Positions 16,586-26,113 of a stretch of 38,184 nucleotides of DNA are shown one piece after another. Each line of letters starts with the position of its first letter. The stretch's first letter is position 1. The notes beneath the pieces are model-generated. The model made no database searches. It was not told the DNA's origin and was given only the letters and a program-made list of their open reading frames with translations. This stretch comes from Lentisphaeria bacterium (GTDB lineage Bacteria > Verrucomicrobiota > Lentisphaeria > Victivallales > UBA1829). The DNA lies in assembly GCA_017629515.1 (NCBI GenBank), contig JAGBXB010000047.1:1-38184 (forward strand), written 5' to 3'. A program made the translations under genes and the position numbers.

Positions 16586-17908
16586 ATGCTGAATCTTCAT
16601 AAAATGCCGCATTTTTCTTTTCCGGAAAACTTTATCTGGGGCAGTGGTTCTGCCGCTCATCAGATCGAAGGAGACAATATCCATAATCAATGGTTCCATA
16701 AAGAACAAAGCGGTACGGATCCTGCGATCAAAGTGCCTTCCGGAAAAGCATGCAACAGTTGGGAAATGCTGGATTCCGATATTGCTCTCCTCAAAGAACT
16801 GGGCCACAAAGGATACCGGTTTTCCGTGGAATGGAGCAGGATCGAACCGGAAAAAGGCAGATTTGATCAAAAGGCTCTTGCCAGATATATTGATTTTTTA
16901 CAGAAACTCAAAATGAATGGTATTCATACCTGTGTAACGCTTCTTCATTTCACCCACCCCCAGTGGTTTGAACTTCTGGGAGGTTTTACCAGAGAGGAAA
17001 ATATCCGTCATTTTACGGATTTTATTCAATTTCTTGTCCCTCATCTCACCCCTTACACAGACTCCTGGACGGTTGTAAATGAGATCAATCTCGGCAGTGT
17101 TTCCGATAACGGAAAAAGGAAAAATCTTTTGAAAGCCTTTGCCTATGGTTCTGCGATCGTAAAAAGTCTTTCCTCTGCGCCGGTCTCTGCAGCCCATGCC
17201 CTTATTCCCTGTTATCCTCTGCGGCCTTATGATGATATGGATATTGCGGCAGCGCATTTAAGCAACTGGGTGACCAATGATTATTTTTTCCATGCAGTGC
17301 GTACCGGGGAAATCGTTCTGCCGCAAATGGATGGAGAATATATACCCGAACTGAAAAACTCCTGCGACTACTGGGCGATCAATTATTATCACAGGCGGCA
17401 GATCGACTCCCGCAAAGCCAATCTTGCGGCAGACAAACTTTTTTTCAATAATTTCCGCATGTGTCTGGATCAGGCGGTAGACCGGGAATTCAATCCGGAA
17501 GTCTTTGTAAATGCCGTTTCCCGCCTCACAGACAAACCCATCTGGATCACGGAAAACGGGGTCTGTACCGATACAGATGAATTCCGCATCATCTATCTCA
17601 TGCTGCAACTGCAAGCCATGCAGACGGCAATGACTTTGCATAAAGCAGATATCCGGGCATATTTCCACTGGTCGCTGATGGATAATTATGAATGGGGCTC
17701 TTTTGATATGCGTTTCGGACTTGCTTCTGTGGATGGAACGACTTTCAAACGCACCCCCAAAAAGAGTGCTTATTTTTATAAAGATATCATTGAGGAAAAT
17801 GCCATTTCCGGCGCACTTTTTGAGAAACACACTCCGGGACTGCCTCATTTCCCCCTGATGGATATGGATTGCAGAAAAACTCTTTTATCCAAAGAGACGC
17901 AGGCATAA
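16586..17908 (+). CDS. Glycoside hydrolase family 1 (beta-glycosidase-like)
   Basis: A 440-residue GH1 retaining beta-glycosidase. AAAAGGA lies about 8 nt before the ATG. Visible family landmarks are FIWGSGSAAHQIEG near the start, GYRFSVEWSRIEPEKG (about 73-88), TLLHFTHPQWF, the acid/base Glu in VVNEIN near 166, the nucleophile Glu in WITENGVCTD near 328 and HWSLMDNYEWGSFDMRFGL near 365. The usual NEP after the acid/base site reads NEI here, a small departure. No signal peptide, so it acts on imported small glycosides in the cytoplasm. It heads a same-strand run with two large unrecognised proteins and an acetyltransferase. Confidence 0.88.
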   Translation: MLNLHKMPHFSFPENFIWGSGSAAHQIEGDNIHNQWFHKEQSGTDPAIKVPSGKACNSWEMLDSDIALLKELGHKGYRFSVEWSRIEPEKGRFDQKALARYIDFLQKLKMNGIHTCVTLLHFTHPQWFELLGGFTREENIRHFTDFIQFLVPHLTPYTDSWTVVNEINLGSVSDNGKRKNLLKAFAYGSAIVKSLSSAPVSAAHALIPCYPLRPYDDMDIAAAHLSNWVTNDYFFHAVRTGEIVLPQMDGEYIPELKNSCDYWAINYYHRRQIDSRKANLAADKLFFNNFRMCLDQAVDREFNPEVFVNAVSRLTDKPIWITENGVCTDTDEFRIIYLMLQLQAMQTAMTLHKADIRAYFHWSLMDNYEWGSFDMRFGLASVDGTTFKRTPKKSAYFYKDIIEENAISGALFEKHTPGLPHFPLMDMDCRKTLLSKETQA

Positions 17909-17939
17909 AAAAGTTTTTTTACAGAACAGAGGTATAAAA

Positions 17940-20900
17940 ATGTCAAGTGACAGATGTTTCTATTATGATTTTTCTCTGGAAACAGAGTTGAAAAACTGGT
18001 ATAATATTGTAACAAAGGAAGATCTTTTTTCCTTTGATATTTCTTTTGTCTGCCATGAGGAGGGCGAATATATTCTTCTTATTTCAGAAGTTTATACCAA
18101 TATCACAATAGATATGGGCTATCCCAGTCTGACGCAACTGGAATTCCAGGGGAAAATTTATACATATCCCATGGATACTCTCCCATACTTTGCGGGTATA
18201 AACGGCAACCGCAACGGACTTTTCCTCTCCTTAAAAAAGGGAACACATTTTCTTCATGTCACCGGGAAAAATCCGGAAAAAGGTTTGCAGGAAAATATTC
18301 AATTTTCTCTCATAAAAAATCCTCTTTCCAAAGTGGAAAAAGTTTCCTCATCATTCTCTTCTCCTGAAATATATTCCATACAGGACTCCGGAAAAATACA
18401 GGAAAAAGAAAACTCTGTTCCGGATCTTTCTTCCTTCCATCCCGGCATCGGCTGTGAAGAAATTCCGGGAAGATTCGGTTTTGTCAAAGGCGATGGAGTA
18501 TTGGATTTTTCCATGCTGACTCTGGGGACTGTTACAAAAATGTATATGACAGGTCACCCGGAATATAAAAAACCATTTTACTGGCATTATTCCACATTTC
18601 CCCGGGGGGAAAATTCCTATCATGGCACAATGCCGCCGGCAAGAACAAATATAAAGAATGATGAAGTAAAAATAAATCATCTTTGCAGTACATGGAAAAG
18701 CTCCTTCAATGGAAAAAACTTTTCCTGTACCTATTCTCTGGCGACCCCCGCACTCCTTACAGAATATGACGGAAAAGAAATGTGTATATCCGATCTGGAA
18801 TATGCAGGCAATTATCAGTATGCCATGCTCTGCCGCAAGGGAGGAGTTATAGAGGTATGTTCCTTAAAGGATCTTTCCATAGAGGATATGGAAGAAAATT
18901 ATATCCTTCTTTTCGGAACAACAGAATTTCCTGATCTTCCTCTGCTTCTGGTCTTTCAGAAAAAGCCGGAAAAATTTACTGTAAAATATGATGAAAAGAG
19001 CAACCGTTTAAGCAGTATCCTTATTGAAAACTGTCCTCTTCTTTTTACTGCCACCCCTTACGGGATCGAATCTTTTGCCCCGATCCGTCCGGATGATGAA
19101 AAATTCATCCGTAAAAGTGCGGCTCTTTGCCGTTTCTGGAGCAGAGCGTTTCTTGCTTATCCGGTAAAGATGGAAGAATATTACAAACACGATGAGGAAA
19201 ATAAAAAGACAACGATCGTACAGAAATTTTCCTACCGTTATATCAAAGACGACTGGGGAACAGTTCCTCTGGAACTTGCCCCCATTCCCCCGGTTGCCCA
19301 GCTTTCCAGCCTTATGGAGACGGAAGAAAATACCGATTTTGCCTTCCCCACACAATTTGGTCCCCTGAAAGGCTGGATCGGTTCATATAGTTCCTATACA
19401 CTTCCCTGGATGCCCTGCGAACGGAAATTCCCGCTGAAAAATACAAATTCAAAATTGCCGGAACTTTTGAAAGAAGGGTACGATGAATATTTCAATTTTG
19501 TAAGTTCTTTCCCGCCGCCTGCCCAGTCCTACCCCTATGCAGGGGCATTTCTGGAACCTTATGCTTTTGCTTCCGCTCTTACCAATTTTCTTTCTGAAGA
19601 AGATCAGAAAAAATTGCGGGATAATCTTTTCCGGGCATTATCCTTTATCTGTGATGAAGAGGCAACCGGCGATTACAAGGTGATAGACTGGGGCGAAATC
19701 ATGGGGAAAAATCCGGAGAATGAGGAACTTCTTTCCATCTATTCCAGACCGGAAATGCGCAGCCTTGCCCTGAAATTGTGGAATACAAGAAAAGAACCTT
19801 TTACCGGAAAAGAATATACCATCTGTTATCTGAATTTGTGCTACTTTACCGCAGGGATCCTGAAAACCGGCTCCCGGGAGGAGATCAAAAATCTTGCCAT
19901 TCCCCTTATTGAAAATGACTGGGGACTCGGACTTACTTTCTACTATATCTACCTGGCAACCCTTGCCTGCGGCGATCTTACGCCCGTAAAGAAAAACTTT
20001 GCTGTTCTGAAAAGAGCCTTCCATTTCTTTGAGATGTTCCACGATTGGGCGTGTATGGGATCCGGTTACAGTGAAAACGGCGTAACATGGTGCGAAGGCG
20101 CCAATTACGGAGCATTTACCGCCTTTACCCAGCTTTGCGAACTTCTGGAAGAAAAGGAAAGTTTATCCTTTGCAAGATATTACAGCAGCAAACAGTTTGC
20201 CTTGCGTATGGGGATCTTCCGGGCGACCCGTTACTATTTCTATAAATATTTCGGGATCCCCCCCTACGATATTTGTCAATCTTTCCGGGAGGGCAATCAG
20301 ATCTCCGGACAGTTTTTATGTGCGCCCAAAGATGTGAAAGAAGATGGATACAGACCGCATACGCTCTATAAAATGAGTACGGAAGGAGTGTACGGGGAAC
20401 TTTTCAGCGGTGCAGGCAGATTCTTGCCGGAGGATTGGAAAAGAGTGCGTACATCAGTGGGAAAAGATCTGCATGAACTACAAGAGGGAACAAAAGTCAC
20501 TTGGGGAATTCTGGAACCTGCCGCAGTCTATCTTATGATGCTCGGATTGGATGAGGATGTAGCTCCTGAAACCTTTGAAAAGGAACTTGCCTATATCAAA
20601 GAAAGAGGTTTCCTTATGCAGAGATGGCGGGGCATCCACATTTTCAGCAGAAGATTGCCGCAGAATGCCTGGGAAACACAGGCACGGGCATGGAATGAGA
20701 TGAAACAGCACCCCATGTGGCTTACTTTGTGGAAAAATGTTTATATCCGGTCGGCGGAATGGACAGGTAAAGAAGCCGAAATCCATGTGGAAGTAACTGG
20801 TGAAAAAGCCTTTATCCGTGCCGGATATAAGAAAAGACCTCTGAAAGTATATCTGGACGGAAAGGAAGTTGCCTTTATCTGTAATGAAAAAGAAAAGACG

Positions 20901-20957
20901 ATGGAGATCCCTCTTTATAAAGGTGCCGGGGTCATTCTCTGTAAATACAGCAGATAA
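17940..20957 (+). CDS. Large hypothetical protein (1005 aa), possible carbohydrate-active enzyme
   Basis: I do not recognise a named family. No signal peptide or membrane segment is visible, so it is probably cytoplasmic. Residues 1-150 look like a beta-sandwich (EYILLISEVYTNITIDMG, then a Gly-Lys-Gly turn pattern ending in THFLHVTGKNPEKG). From about 530 the sequence becomes helical and aromatic, with an Asp-Trp-Gly pair, NDWGLGLTFYYIYLATLACG and GSGYSENGVTWCEGANYGAF. This resembles an (alpha/alpha)-toroid as in heparinase-like or glucoamylase-like enzymes. The last 70 residues are again beta-rich. Thirty-one bp follow the GH1 stop, so it is likely cotranscribed. A glycan lyase or hydrolase role is inference. 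Confidence 0.7.
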   Translation: MSSDRCFYYDFSLETELKNWYNIVTKEDLFSFDISFVCHEEGEYILLISEVYTNITIDMGYPSLTQLEFQGKIYTYPMDTLPYFAGINGNRNGLFLSLKKGTHFLHVTGKNPEKGLQENIQFSLIKNPLSKVEKVSSSFSSPEIYSIQDSGKIQEKENSVPDLSSFHPGIGCEEIPGRFGFVKGDGVLDFSMLTLGTVTKMYMTGHPEYKKPFYWHYSTFPRGENSYHGTMPPARTNIKNDEVKINHLCSTWKSSFNGKNFSCTYSLATPALLTEYDGKEMCISDLEYAGNYQYAMLCRKGGVIEVCSLKDLSIEDMEENYILLFGTTEFPDLPLLLVFQKKPEKFTVKYDEKSNRLSSILIENCPLLFTATPYGIESFAPIRPDDEKFIRKSAALCRFWSRAFLAYPVKMEEYYKHDEENKKTTIVQKFSYRYIKDDWGTVPLELAPIPPVAQLSSLMETEENTDFAFPTQFGPLKGWIGSYSSYTLPWMPCERKFPLKNTNSKLPELLKEGYDEYFNFVSSFPPPAQSYPYAGAFLEPYAFASALTNFLSEEDQKKLRDNLFRALSFICDEEATGDYKVIDWGEIMGKNPENEELLSIYSRPEMRSLALKLWNTRKEPFTGKEYTICYLNLCYFTAGILKTGSREEIKNLAIPLIENDWGLGLTFYYIYLATLACGDLTPVKKNFAVLKRAFHFFEMFHDWACMGSGYSENGVTWCEGANYGAFTAFTQLCELLEEKESLSFARYYSSKQFALRMGIFRATRYYFYKYFGIPPYDICQSFREGNQISGQFLCAPKDVKEDGYRPHTLYKMSTEGVYGELFSGAGRFLPEDWKRVRTSVGKDLHELQEGTKVTWGILEPAAVYLMMLGLDEDVAPETFEKELAYIKERGFLMQRWRGIHIFSRRLPQNAWETQARAWNEMKQHPMWLTLWKNVYIRSAEWTGKEAEIHVEVTGEKAFIRAGYKKRPLKVYLDGKEVAFICNEKEKTMEIPLYKGAGVILCKYSR

Positions 20958-20967
20958 AGGAATAAAA

Positions 20968-21765
20968 ATGAAAATACCTGAAATTATTTCCCGTATCCCC
21001 AAAGGGGCAGTTCTTGTAATGCACGCTTCTTTCAAAGCCTGTAAAGATGAGGGGATAAGTCCTGAAGAAATGCTGCAAATGCTTATGGCTCAACTGGGGG
21101 AGGAAGGTACTCTTATGCTCCCCACCTTTACCTACAATTATGCGGACATCTGGGCGGTAAAACCTTATCATACACAGGAAACACCCGGCATTGAAAACGG
21201 GATATTGTCTGAAACATTCCGCCAGATGCCAGTCGTTTTGAGAAGCGGCAACCCCACCTATTCGGTTGCCGCCTGGGGAAAATATGCGGAACTACTCACA
21301 AAAGGTTCTGATGATAACGCGGGACTGGGTCACAAGTCTTCCTATGAAAACGCCAATAAACTTGGTGCAAAGATCCTGCTTTTCCATGTGGGGAACAACC
21401 GCAACAGTATGCTGCATTATGCGGAAGTTGCCTCAAATATCCCTTATAACGATATTCCTTTCCGGGAATGCTGGGGAAGAGAAGCTCTTACAATTGCCGG
21501 CAGAATGAAACTTAACGGGGAATTTCCTGCATGCAGTGAGGAATTTTCCAAATTTGATGATATTTTTGTCAAAGAAGGCTTTGCGGAAAAACTGGGAAAT
21601 TCCGGCTTCCTGATTGATTCCTCTTCCATGGTGGAATATATCTGCAAAGAAATCAGCGTAACTGCTGATATCATGCTTTGTAAAGATTTTACCTGCGAAC
21701 CCTGTACCGTACGCAGACAACGCCTTGCACAAAAAGGATTTCTTGCGAAAATGCGATACCGTTAA
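20968..21765 (+). CDS. AAC(3)-fold acetyltransferase (antibiotic acetyltransferase family), probably metabolic
   Basis: A 265-residue acetyl-CoA-dependent N-acetyltransferase of the aminoglycoside 3-N-acetyltransferase fold. The ATG at 20968 follows AAAGGA; a longer open frame overlapping the previous gene is rejected. Motifs: VLVMHASFKAC near the start (HSSL-like), EGTLMLPTFTYNYAD near 48, GLGHKSSYENA near 112 and the catalytic-region stretch LLFHVGNNRNSMLHYAEV near 134. It is 10 bp after the large hypothetical gene, inside a sugar-related cluster, so it more likely acetylates an amino sugar or similar metabolite than confers antibiotic resistance. The same fold includes many enzymes with no resistance role. 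The substrate is not readable from sequence. Confidence 0.8.
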   Translation: MKIPEIISRIPKGAVLVMHASFKACKDEGISPEEMLQMLMAQLGEEGTLMLPTFTYNYADIWAVKPYHTQETPGIENGILSETFRQMPVVLRSGNPTYSVAAWGKYAELLTKGSDDNAGLGHKSSYENANKLGAKILLFHVGNNRNSMLHYAEVASNIPYNDIPFRECWGREALTIAGRMKLNGEFPACSEEFSKFDDIFVKEGFAEKLGNSGFLIDSSSMVEYICKEISVTADIMLCKDFTCEPCTVRRQRLAQKGFLAKMRYR

Positions 21766-21767
21766 AT

Positions 21768-21795
21768 TTGATTTTTTTATTGCAACATGTATATT
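21768..21795 (+). promoter_or_regulatory. Candidate promoter for the second large gene
   Basis: TTGATT (21768-21773) and TATATT (21790-21795) are 16 nt apart in the 145-bp gap after the acetyltransferase. The gap has no obvious terminator, so readthrough from upstream is also possible. Confidence 0.4.
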
Positions 21796-21910
21796 ATCAG
21801 TGTGCAGCTTCCATGAAAAGAAAAGTACCCTTTTTCGCGAAACTTTTTCAGTATGAAAAATGGAAAGAAGTAAAATAAAAAAATAAACAGGAAAGTGCAG
21901 AGAGGAAAAA

Positions 21911-24900
21911 ATGAGCAGAGAATCTTTTGAAAGAATATACGATGTGGATTTTTCATTTGAACGGGAAAATTCCTATCCCGATTGTTTCCGGCTCTGCTGT
22001 ATGAGTCCACATCCCAATAAATTAGGTTTGGTGCGTGACGGAGAATTCTGTGTCACTTTTCCCGGTTCCTGGCATATTTTGAAGACAGAAAAACTTTCTG
22101 ATTTCCATTTGACTTTTACTATGGGAAAAAATCTCAACTCCTCCAGAGATTTTCTCATTTATCTGCATTGCGATGATAAAACTCTTACCGGAGCATATTT
22201 ACAGATACAGGCAAATATTCTTACCTTCGGGTCTCTTGCCGATACCCGTTACATCCCCATTGAAAAAATGGAGGATTTCAACAGTGATTCTTTTGAATGG
22301 GAGATCACGGCACAGGGGAACAGGTACATTGTGAAGAACGGTTCAAAGGAGATGCTTTTTACCGCACCGGAAGATATGCCGGAAAAGGGATATATCGCCT
22401 TTGACAGTACCAGTTACGGTGCAAATGAATTCCGTATAAAGACACTTGCATTGGATGTGCCCGGTATAGAATATACCGCTTTAAAAAGTTTTTCAACAGA
22501 AATGAAAAACGGGCCCCACGGGATCCCCCTTGGCTATACCATCCATATCCAAAGAAAAAAAATTTCCTCTTCCACTCTGGAAAAGTGGCAGTTATGTATG
22601 GCAGGCGGTCCCGGTGATGTGGAAAAACTGCCTTTTATGCTTCAACGGTTTCTCAATGCTGAAAGTATGCATTTTCCTTATTGCAGGGGATTGGATGAAA
22701 ATAAAAAGGAACTCTTCCGTTTCTGTATTGCCAATGGCATCGCCGGAAATAAGAATGTTTTCAGATGTACTTTCGGTTTTCCTCAATTTGAGTTTCCCTT
22801 GACAAAAAACATTACGGTAAATACAGAAAATCTTGCTTTCCTTGCTTTCGGTTATGAATTCTATCAGGCGGAAACTGCTATTTCCTGTGCCGGAAAAAAT
22901 GGAGAGATGCTTTGCGATCTTACTGGAAAAGTGCATTGCTTTGAAAAAGTATATCCTGACGGCCAATGGGAGGTCTGCCTTGAATCCCATCCGGAAAAAG
23001 CCATTCTTTCCCTCATTCCGGAGGATATCCCCTGTTATGAAGATGCGTTGGAATTTGCACGGAAAAATCACTATTTTCTGGAAGGGGAAAAGATCTCTTT
23101 TAAAGCATTCTGTGCCAATAAAAAAACCACTATGGCAAAGTGCGTACTGGAAGACGCTTTCGGTAATACAATAAAAAAATTCCGTAAAAAGGCAGAAGAA
23201 TATTTCTTTCTGCCGGCTCTTGCCCCCGGTGTATATCATCTGCGGGCGGCTCTTTACAATCACGAACTTTTCCTGGGGGAAGTGCGGCACGCTTTCGAGG
23301 TCATTCCCGATGATCCGGAGGAATCCGCACAGGATCGTTCCGGACTTCCGGAGTTCTTTCCTGATGAATTTTTAAGTGATATGTCCGAACACTTCCACCC
23401 CTGGGGCGGAGCGATCCGCAATGTATCCCACTATACTTCCACAGGTAATATGTATACATTCTGTTCCGACCGCAGATACCTGAAATTACTGAAAGTATAT
23501 CACCGGAAATGGACAAGCCGCTGTCAGCCGCGTTGTGCCCCGGATGAGGATAATGCGTTCATAAGGGAAAATGCCGTTCTCATCCAGAGCCGGAATTTAA
23601 GCGACAACGGCAGATATTATCTGCATTATCCTCCCACCTATGAAAATGAATGGATCAAAGAAAAAACGAAACTTTTTGCCGGAAAAGAACTTTCCTTTGA
23701 AGAAATCTATCCGGAAAAATGGACCGCGTGGCTGGATTTTATCGCCCCTTACTGCCGGGAACAATTTAAAAGTGCCAACACATTCCGGAAAGGGGTGAAG
23801 GCTTCCGAATATCTGGGAGCGGCTACTTACGGAGCGATCTACAAAGGGGCAAATTATTCCCGCCTGACCGGGATCGACTTGCGTAACGGAAAGTTTGAAG
23901 AGATCATTACCGGTTTTGCCGTCATGGAAGATTATCCCTATTCCTCCCGTTATCCTTTGAGCCGCAGTATATGGCAGTATACGGCTTTCTGCATGGAGGC
24001 TCCCAAAGTTCGTTTTCTCCCCCAGGTATGGGGACTGAATGCGGAAACCCAGGACGGAAGGGTGGTTTACAGTCATCCCCCTTACGGCAGAAGTATAACA
24101 CCTCCGGGCTTTTTCTTCACACGCCTTACGGAACTTCTTTTTGATACGGCCTGGTTTGACGGTGAAAATTTCCATTACTGGGACGGCAACGGCGCGTTAC
24201 ATTCCAGTTCCTGGACGGAAGAAATGTTCCAGGTGGCTCTTGAAGCCTTTGCATTGCGTAAAAAATACCCGCCTGCAAGACCGTTAAGAACACCGGCTTA
24301 TGTTTACAGCCGTGCCGCCTGTGATGCCCATGAATATTTTTACGAAAAAAATGAGAAATTTATCCGGGGCGGGTCCATGATCAATACAGCAGAGGAATTT
24401 CCTGCCTATATGTATGAAATGGCGCGCAAGGACGGGCAGTTGGGTGGTTTCCAGACAAGAATGGAATCTTTGAAGGGCTTGTGCGCTTCCGATGTATCCT
24501 GTCTTGTGCTTCCGCCTCTGAAGGGAGTACCGGATGAGGAAATAAAGGAGATCCGCAGACTGCATGAAACAGGAGTGAATATCCTCTGTTCCGAAGATGC
24601 GGCATCTCTTGCAGATCTTTTCGATGTGGAAAATGCCCAATGTCTTCTGGAAAGGGATGGGAAGAAATTCCTTACTCTCAAAAAGAATAAAACAGCTTAT
24701 GCCGCATTTTTTACAGGAGCCCCCTCCATGCAGAAACGGGGCCGTGACCGTACCGGCGGATCGGGACAGAAGGCTCTGGATGAAGAGGTGAATATGGCAG
24801 CAATATCCCTTATGCGGCTTATCGGGGATTATCCCCTTACAGCAACAGATCACGGTTCGGTAACAGCGTTTACTGCGGAAGACGGCATTTCCTATGCTTT

Positions 24901-25033
24901 CGTACGGGAAAATGCCTGGCCGCATAAAGGCAATACCATCACTCCGGAAATATATTATAAAGGTAAATATGTGAAAAGTGTCCTTCTTGAGGAATATGGT
25001 TCTCACTTTTTCCCCCTGGATAAGAAAAAATAA
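21911..25033 (+). CDS. Large hypothetical protein (1040 aa), possible glycosidase-like enzyme
   Basis: No named family recognised and no signal peptide. An AGAGG ribosome-binding site precedes ATG 21911. Residues about 25-175 look like a concanavalin-type beta-sandwich (SWHILKTEKLSDFHLTFTMG, then GYIAFDSTSYGANEFRIKTL at the end), as found in DUF1080/LamG-like sugar-binding domains. Residues about 480-800 have the aromatic, Asp/Glu-rich look of a TIM-barrel glycosidase (WGGAIRNVSHYTSTGN, FLPQVWGLNAETQDG, FHYWDGNGALHSSSW). Residues about 850-920, with VSCLVLPPLKGVPDEEIKEI and ETGVNILCSEDAASL, resemble the Rossmann-like trimerisation domain of GH42 beta-galactosidases. Together these suggest an unclassified glycoside hydrolase; this is inference. 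It is 14 bp from the next gene. Confidence 0.65.
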   Translation: MSRESFERIYDVDFSFERENSYPDCFRLCCMSPHPNKLGLVRDGEFCVTFPGSWHILKTEKLSDFHLTFTMGKNLNSSRDFLIYLHCDDKTLTGAYLQIQANILTFGSLADTRYIPIEKMEDFNSDSFEWEITAQGNRYIVKNGSKEMLFTAPEDMPEKGYIAFDSTSYGANEFRIKTLALDVPGIEYTALKSFSTEMKNGPHGIPLGYTIHIQRKKISSSTLEKWQLCMAGGPGDVEKLPFMLQRFLNAESMHFPYCRGLDENKKELFRFCIANGIAGNKNVFRCTFGFPQFEFPLTKNITVNTENLAFLAFGYEFYQAETAISCAGKNGEMLCDLTGKVHCFEKVYPDGQWEVCLESHPEKAILSLIPEDIPCYEDALEFARKNHYFLEGEKISFKAFCANKKTTMAKCVLEDAFGNTIKKFRKKAEEYFFLPALAPGVYHLRAALYNHELFLGEVRHAFEVIPDDPEESAQDRSGLPEFFPDEFLSDMSEHFHPWGGAIRNVSHYTSTGNMYTFCSDRRYLKLLKVYHRKWTSRCQPRCAPDEDNAFIRENAVLIQSRNLSDNGRYYLHYPPTYENEWIKEKTKLFAGKELSFEEIYPEKWTAWLDFIAPYCREQFKSANTFRKGVKASEYLGAATYGAIYKGANYSRLTGIDLRNGKFEEIITGFAVMEDYPYSSRYPLSRSIWQYTAFCMEAPKVRFLPQVWGLNAETQDGRVVYSHPPYGRSITPPGFFFTRLTELLFDTAWFDGENFHYWDGNGALHSSSWTEEMFQVALEAFALRKKYPPARPLRTPAYVYSRAACDAHEYFYEKNEKFIRGGSMINTAEEFPAYMYEMARKDGQLGGFQTRMESLKGLCASDVSCLVLPPLKGVPDEEIKEIRRLHETGVNILCSEDAASLADLFDVENAQCLLERDGKKFLTLKKNKTAYAAFFTGAPSMQKRGRDRTGGSGQKALDEEVNMAAISLMRLIGDYPLTATDHGSVTAFTAEDGISYAFVRENAWPHKGNTITPEIYYKGKYVKSVLLEEYGSHFFPLDKKK

Positions 25034-25047
25034 AAGGAAATGAAAGT

Positions 25048-26076
25048 ATGTGCAATACGCCTGAAAAGAAAAACACTTTGAAAGAAATTTTCTTTCATAT
25101 CATAAAGATCCTTGTTGCCGCATTGCTTATATACTGGGTAGTAAAAGATATAAAGATGGAGGAACTTTCTTCCATCCCCCGTTCCCGTATGCTCCTTGCC
25201 TGGTGTGCCGGATTTGTTATGGTGATGCTGCAAAGTTCTTTTACGGCATTGCGCTGGCAGATCCTTGTAAAAGCCCAGGGGATCCCGTTATCTTTTTACA
25301 AGGCGCTTTCTCTTACATATCAGGGGATGTTTTTCTCTCTGTGTCTGCCCGGCGGAGCTGTGGGGGGAGATGTGGTGAAAGGAGCGTGTATTGCAAAAGA
25401 AGCGCAAAGTGACAAAAAAGTGGAATCTGTAACAAGTATTTTTGTTGACCGCCTTGCCGGACTTATCGCTCTTTTCGGAATGGCATTTCTTCTTATCCTT
25501 ATTTCCATAAAGGAGATCCTGCATTTTGACAAAGGTATCCAGATCACGATTTTTACCATTGGAGCAATGTGTCTTGCAGGAGTAAGTGCCGCTCTTTTTA
25601 TATTTTTCCATGATATATTTCTGCGGATACCCCTTATCTCCAAACTACTGGATATTCCGGACAAATTCCTGAAAGGGGGATTGAGGAGGATCTTTGCTTC
25701 TGTGGATGTTTACCGGAAAAAATGGAAAACTCTTCTTCTTGCCTGTGTCATGGGGGTAACGGTCATCCATCCCTTTCTGCTTTCCGGATTATATCTGATC
25801 TGTCTCATCATAAGCGGAAAAGTTTTTTCTGCCCTGCCGGTCTTTCTTTCCTCCGCGCTGGGCAATGTTGCCTCCTGTATTCCCGGAACGGTGGGAGGAC
25901 TTGGCGCAAGAGATAAAGTCATGCAGGTAGTATTGGAAAGCAACGGCATCTCTCTTTCCGAAGCTGCGGTTGCGCCTATTCTTTATACCTGCGGATATGT
26001 TTCCGTATCTCTTCTTGGAGCAATTTTCTTTATTCTGGATTCTTTTCTGCAAAAAAAAAGGAAAGTACAGAGGTAA
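25048..26076 (+). CDS. UPF0104/AglD-type integral membrane protein (lysylphosphatidylglycerol-synthase TM family)
   Basis: A 342-residue polytopic membrane protein, with about seven to eight hydrophobic helices from residue 15 onward. FFSLCLPGGAVGGDVVKGAC near 91-110 and VTSIFVDRLAGLIALFG near 127-143 are the hallmarks of the LPG_synthase_TM (UPF0104) family, and PGTVGGLGARDKVM near 280 is the second conserved loop. Family members act as flippase-like or glycosyl/aminoacyl-lipid proteins; none of the soluble catalytic domain of MprF is present. It ends the sugar cluster. The last 17 bases of the gene form one arm of the terminator of the opposing panD operon. Confidence 0.82.
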   Translation: MCNTPEKKNTLKEIFFHIIKILVAALLIYWVVKDIKMEELSSIPRSRMLLAWCAGFVMVMLQSSFTALRWQILVKAQGIPLSFYKALSLTYQGMFFSLCLPGGAVGGDVVKGACIAKEAQSDKKVESVTSIFVDRLAGLIALFGMAFLLILISIKEILHFDKGIQITIFTIGAMCLAGVSAALFIFFHDIFLRIPLISKLLDIPDKFLKGGLRRIFASVDVYRKKWKTLLLACVMGVTVIHPFLLSGLYLICLIISGKVFSALPVFLSSALGNVASCIPGTVGGLGARDKVMQVVLESNGISLSEAAVAPILYTCGYVSVSLLGAIFFILDSFLQKKRKVQR

Positions 26077-26093
26077 ATTTTTCTGTACTTTCC
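26051..26093 (-). terminator. Intrinsic terminator of the panD operon, overlapping the opposing gene's 3' end
   Basis: TCTGTACTTTCC (26082-26093) and GGAAAGTACAGA (26060-26071) form a 12-bp perfect stem with a 10-nt loop. Read on the minus strand the stem is followed by nine Ts (A-run at 26051-26059). On the plus strand no T-run follows, so it serves the minus-strand genes. Bases 26051-26076 are also coding for the plus-strand membrane protein. Confidence 0.85.
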
Positions 26094-26113
26094 GGGAATA
26101 ATCCATAATTTTT

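Noticed and set aside
16355..16592. Short open frames in the gap before the GH1 gene
   Set aside because: They span a terminator and AT-rich DNA, give Phe/Ile-rich low-complexity peptides and lack ribosome-binding sites.
20968..21765. Aminoglycoside resistance gene
   Set aside because: The fold fits, but the family is broad and the context is a sugar-related cluster; resistance is not supported by sequence alone.
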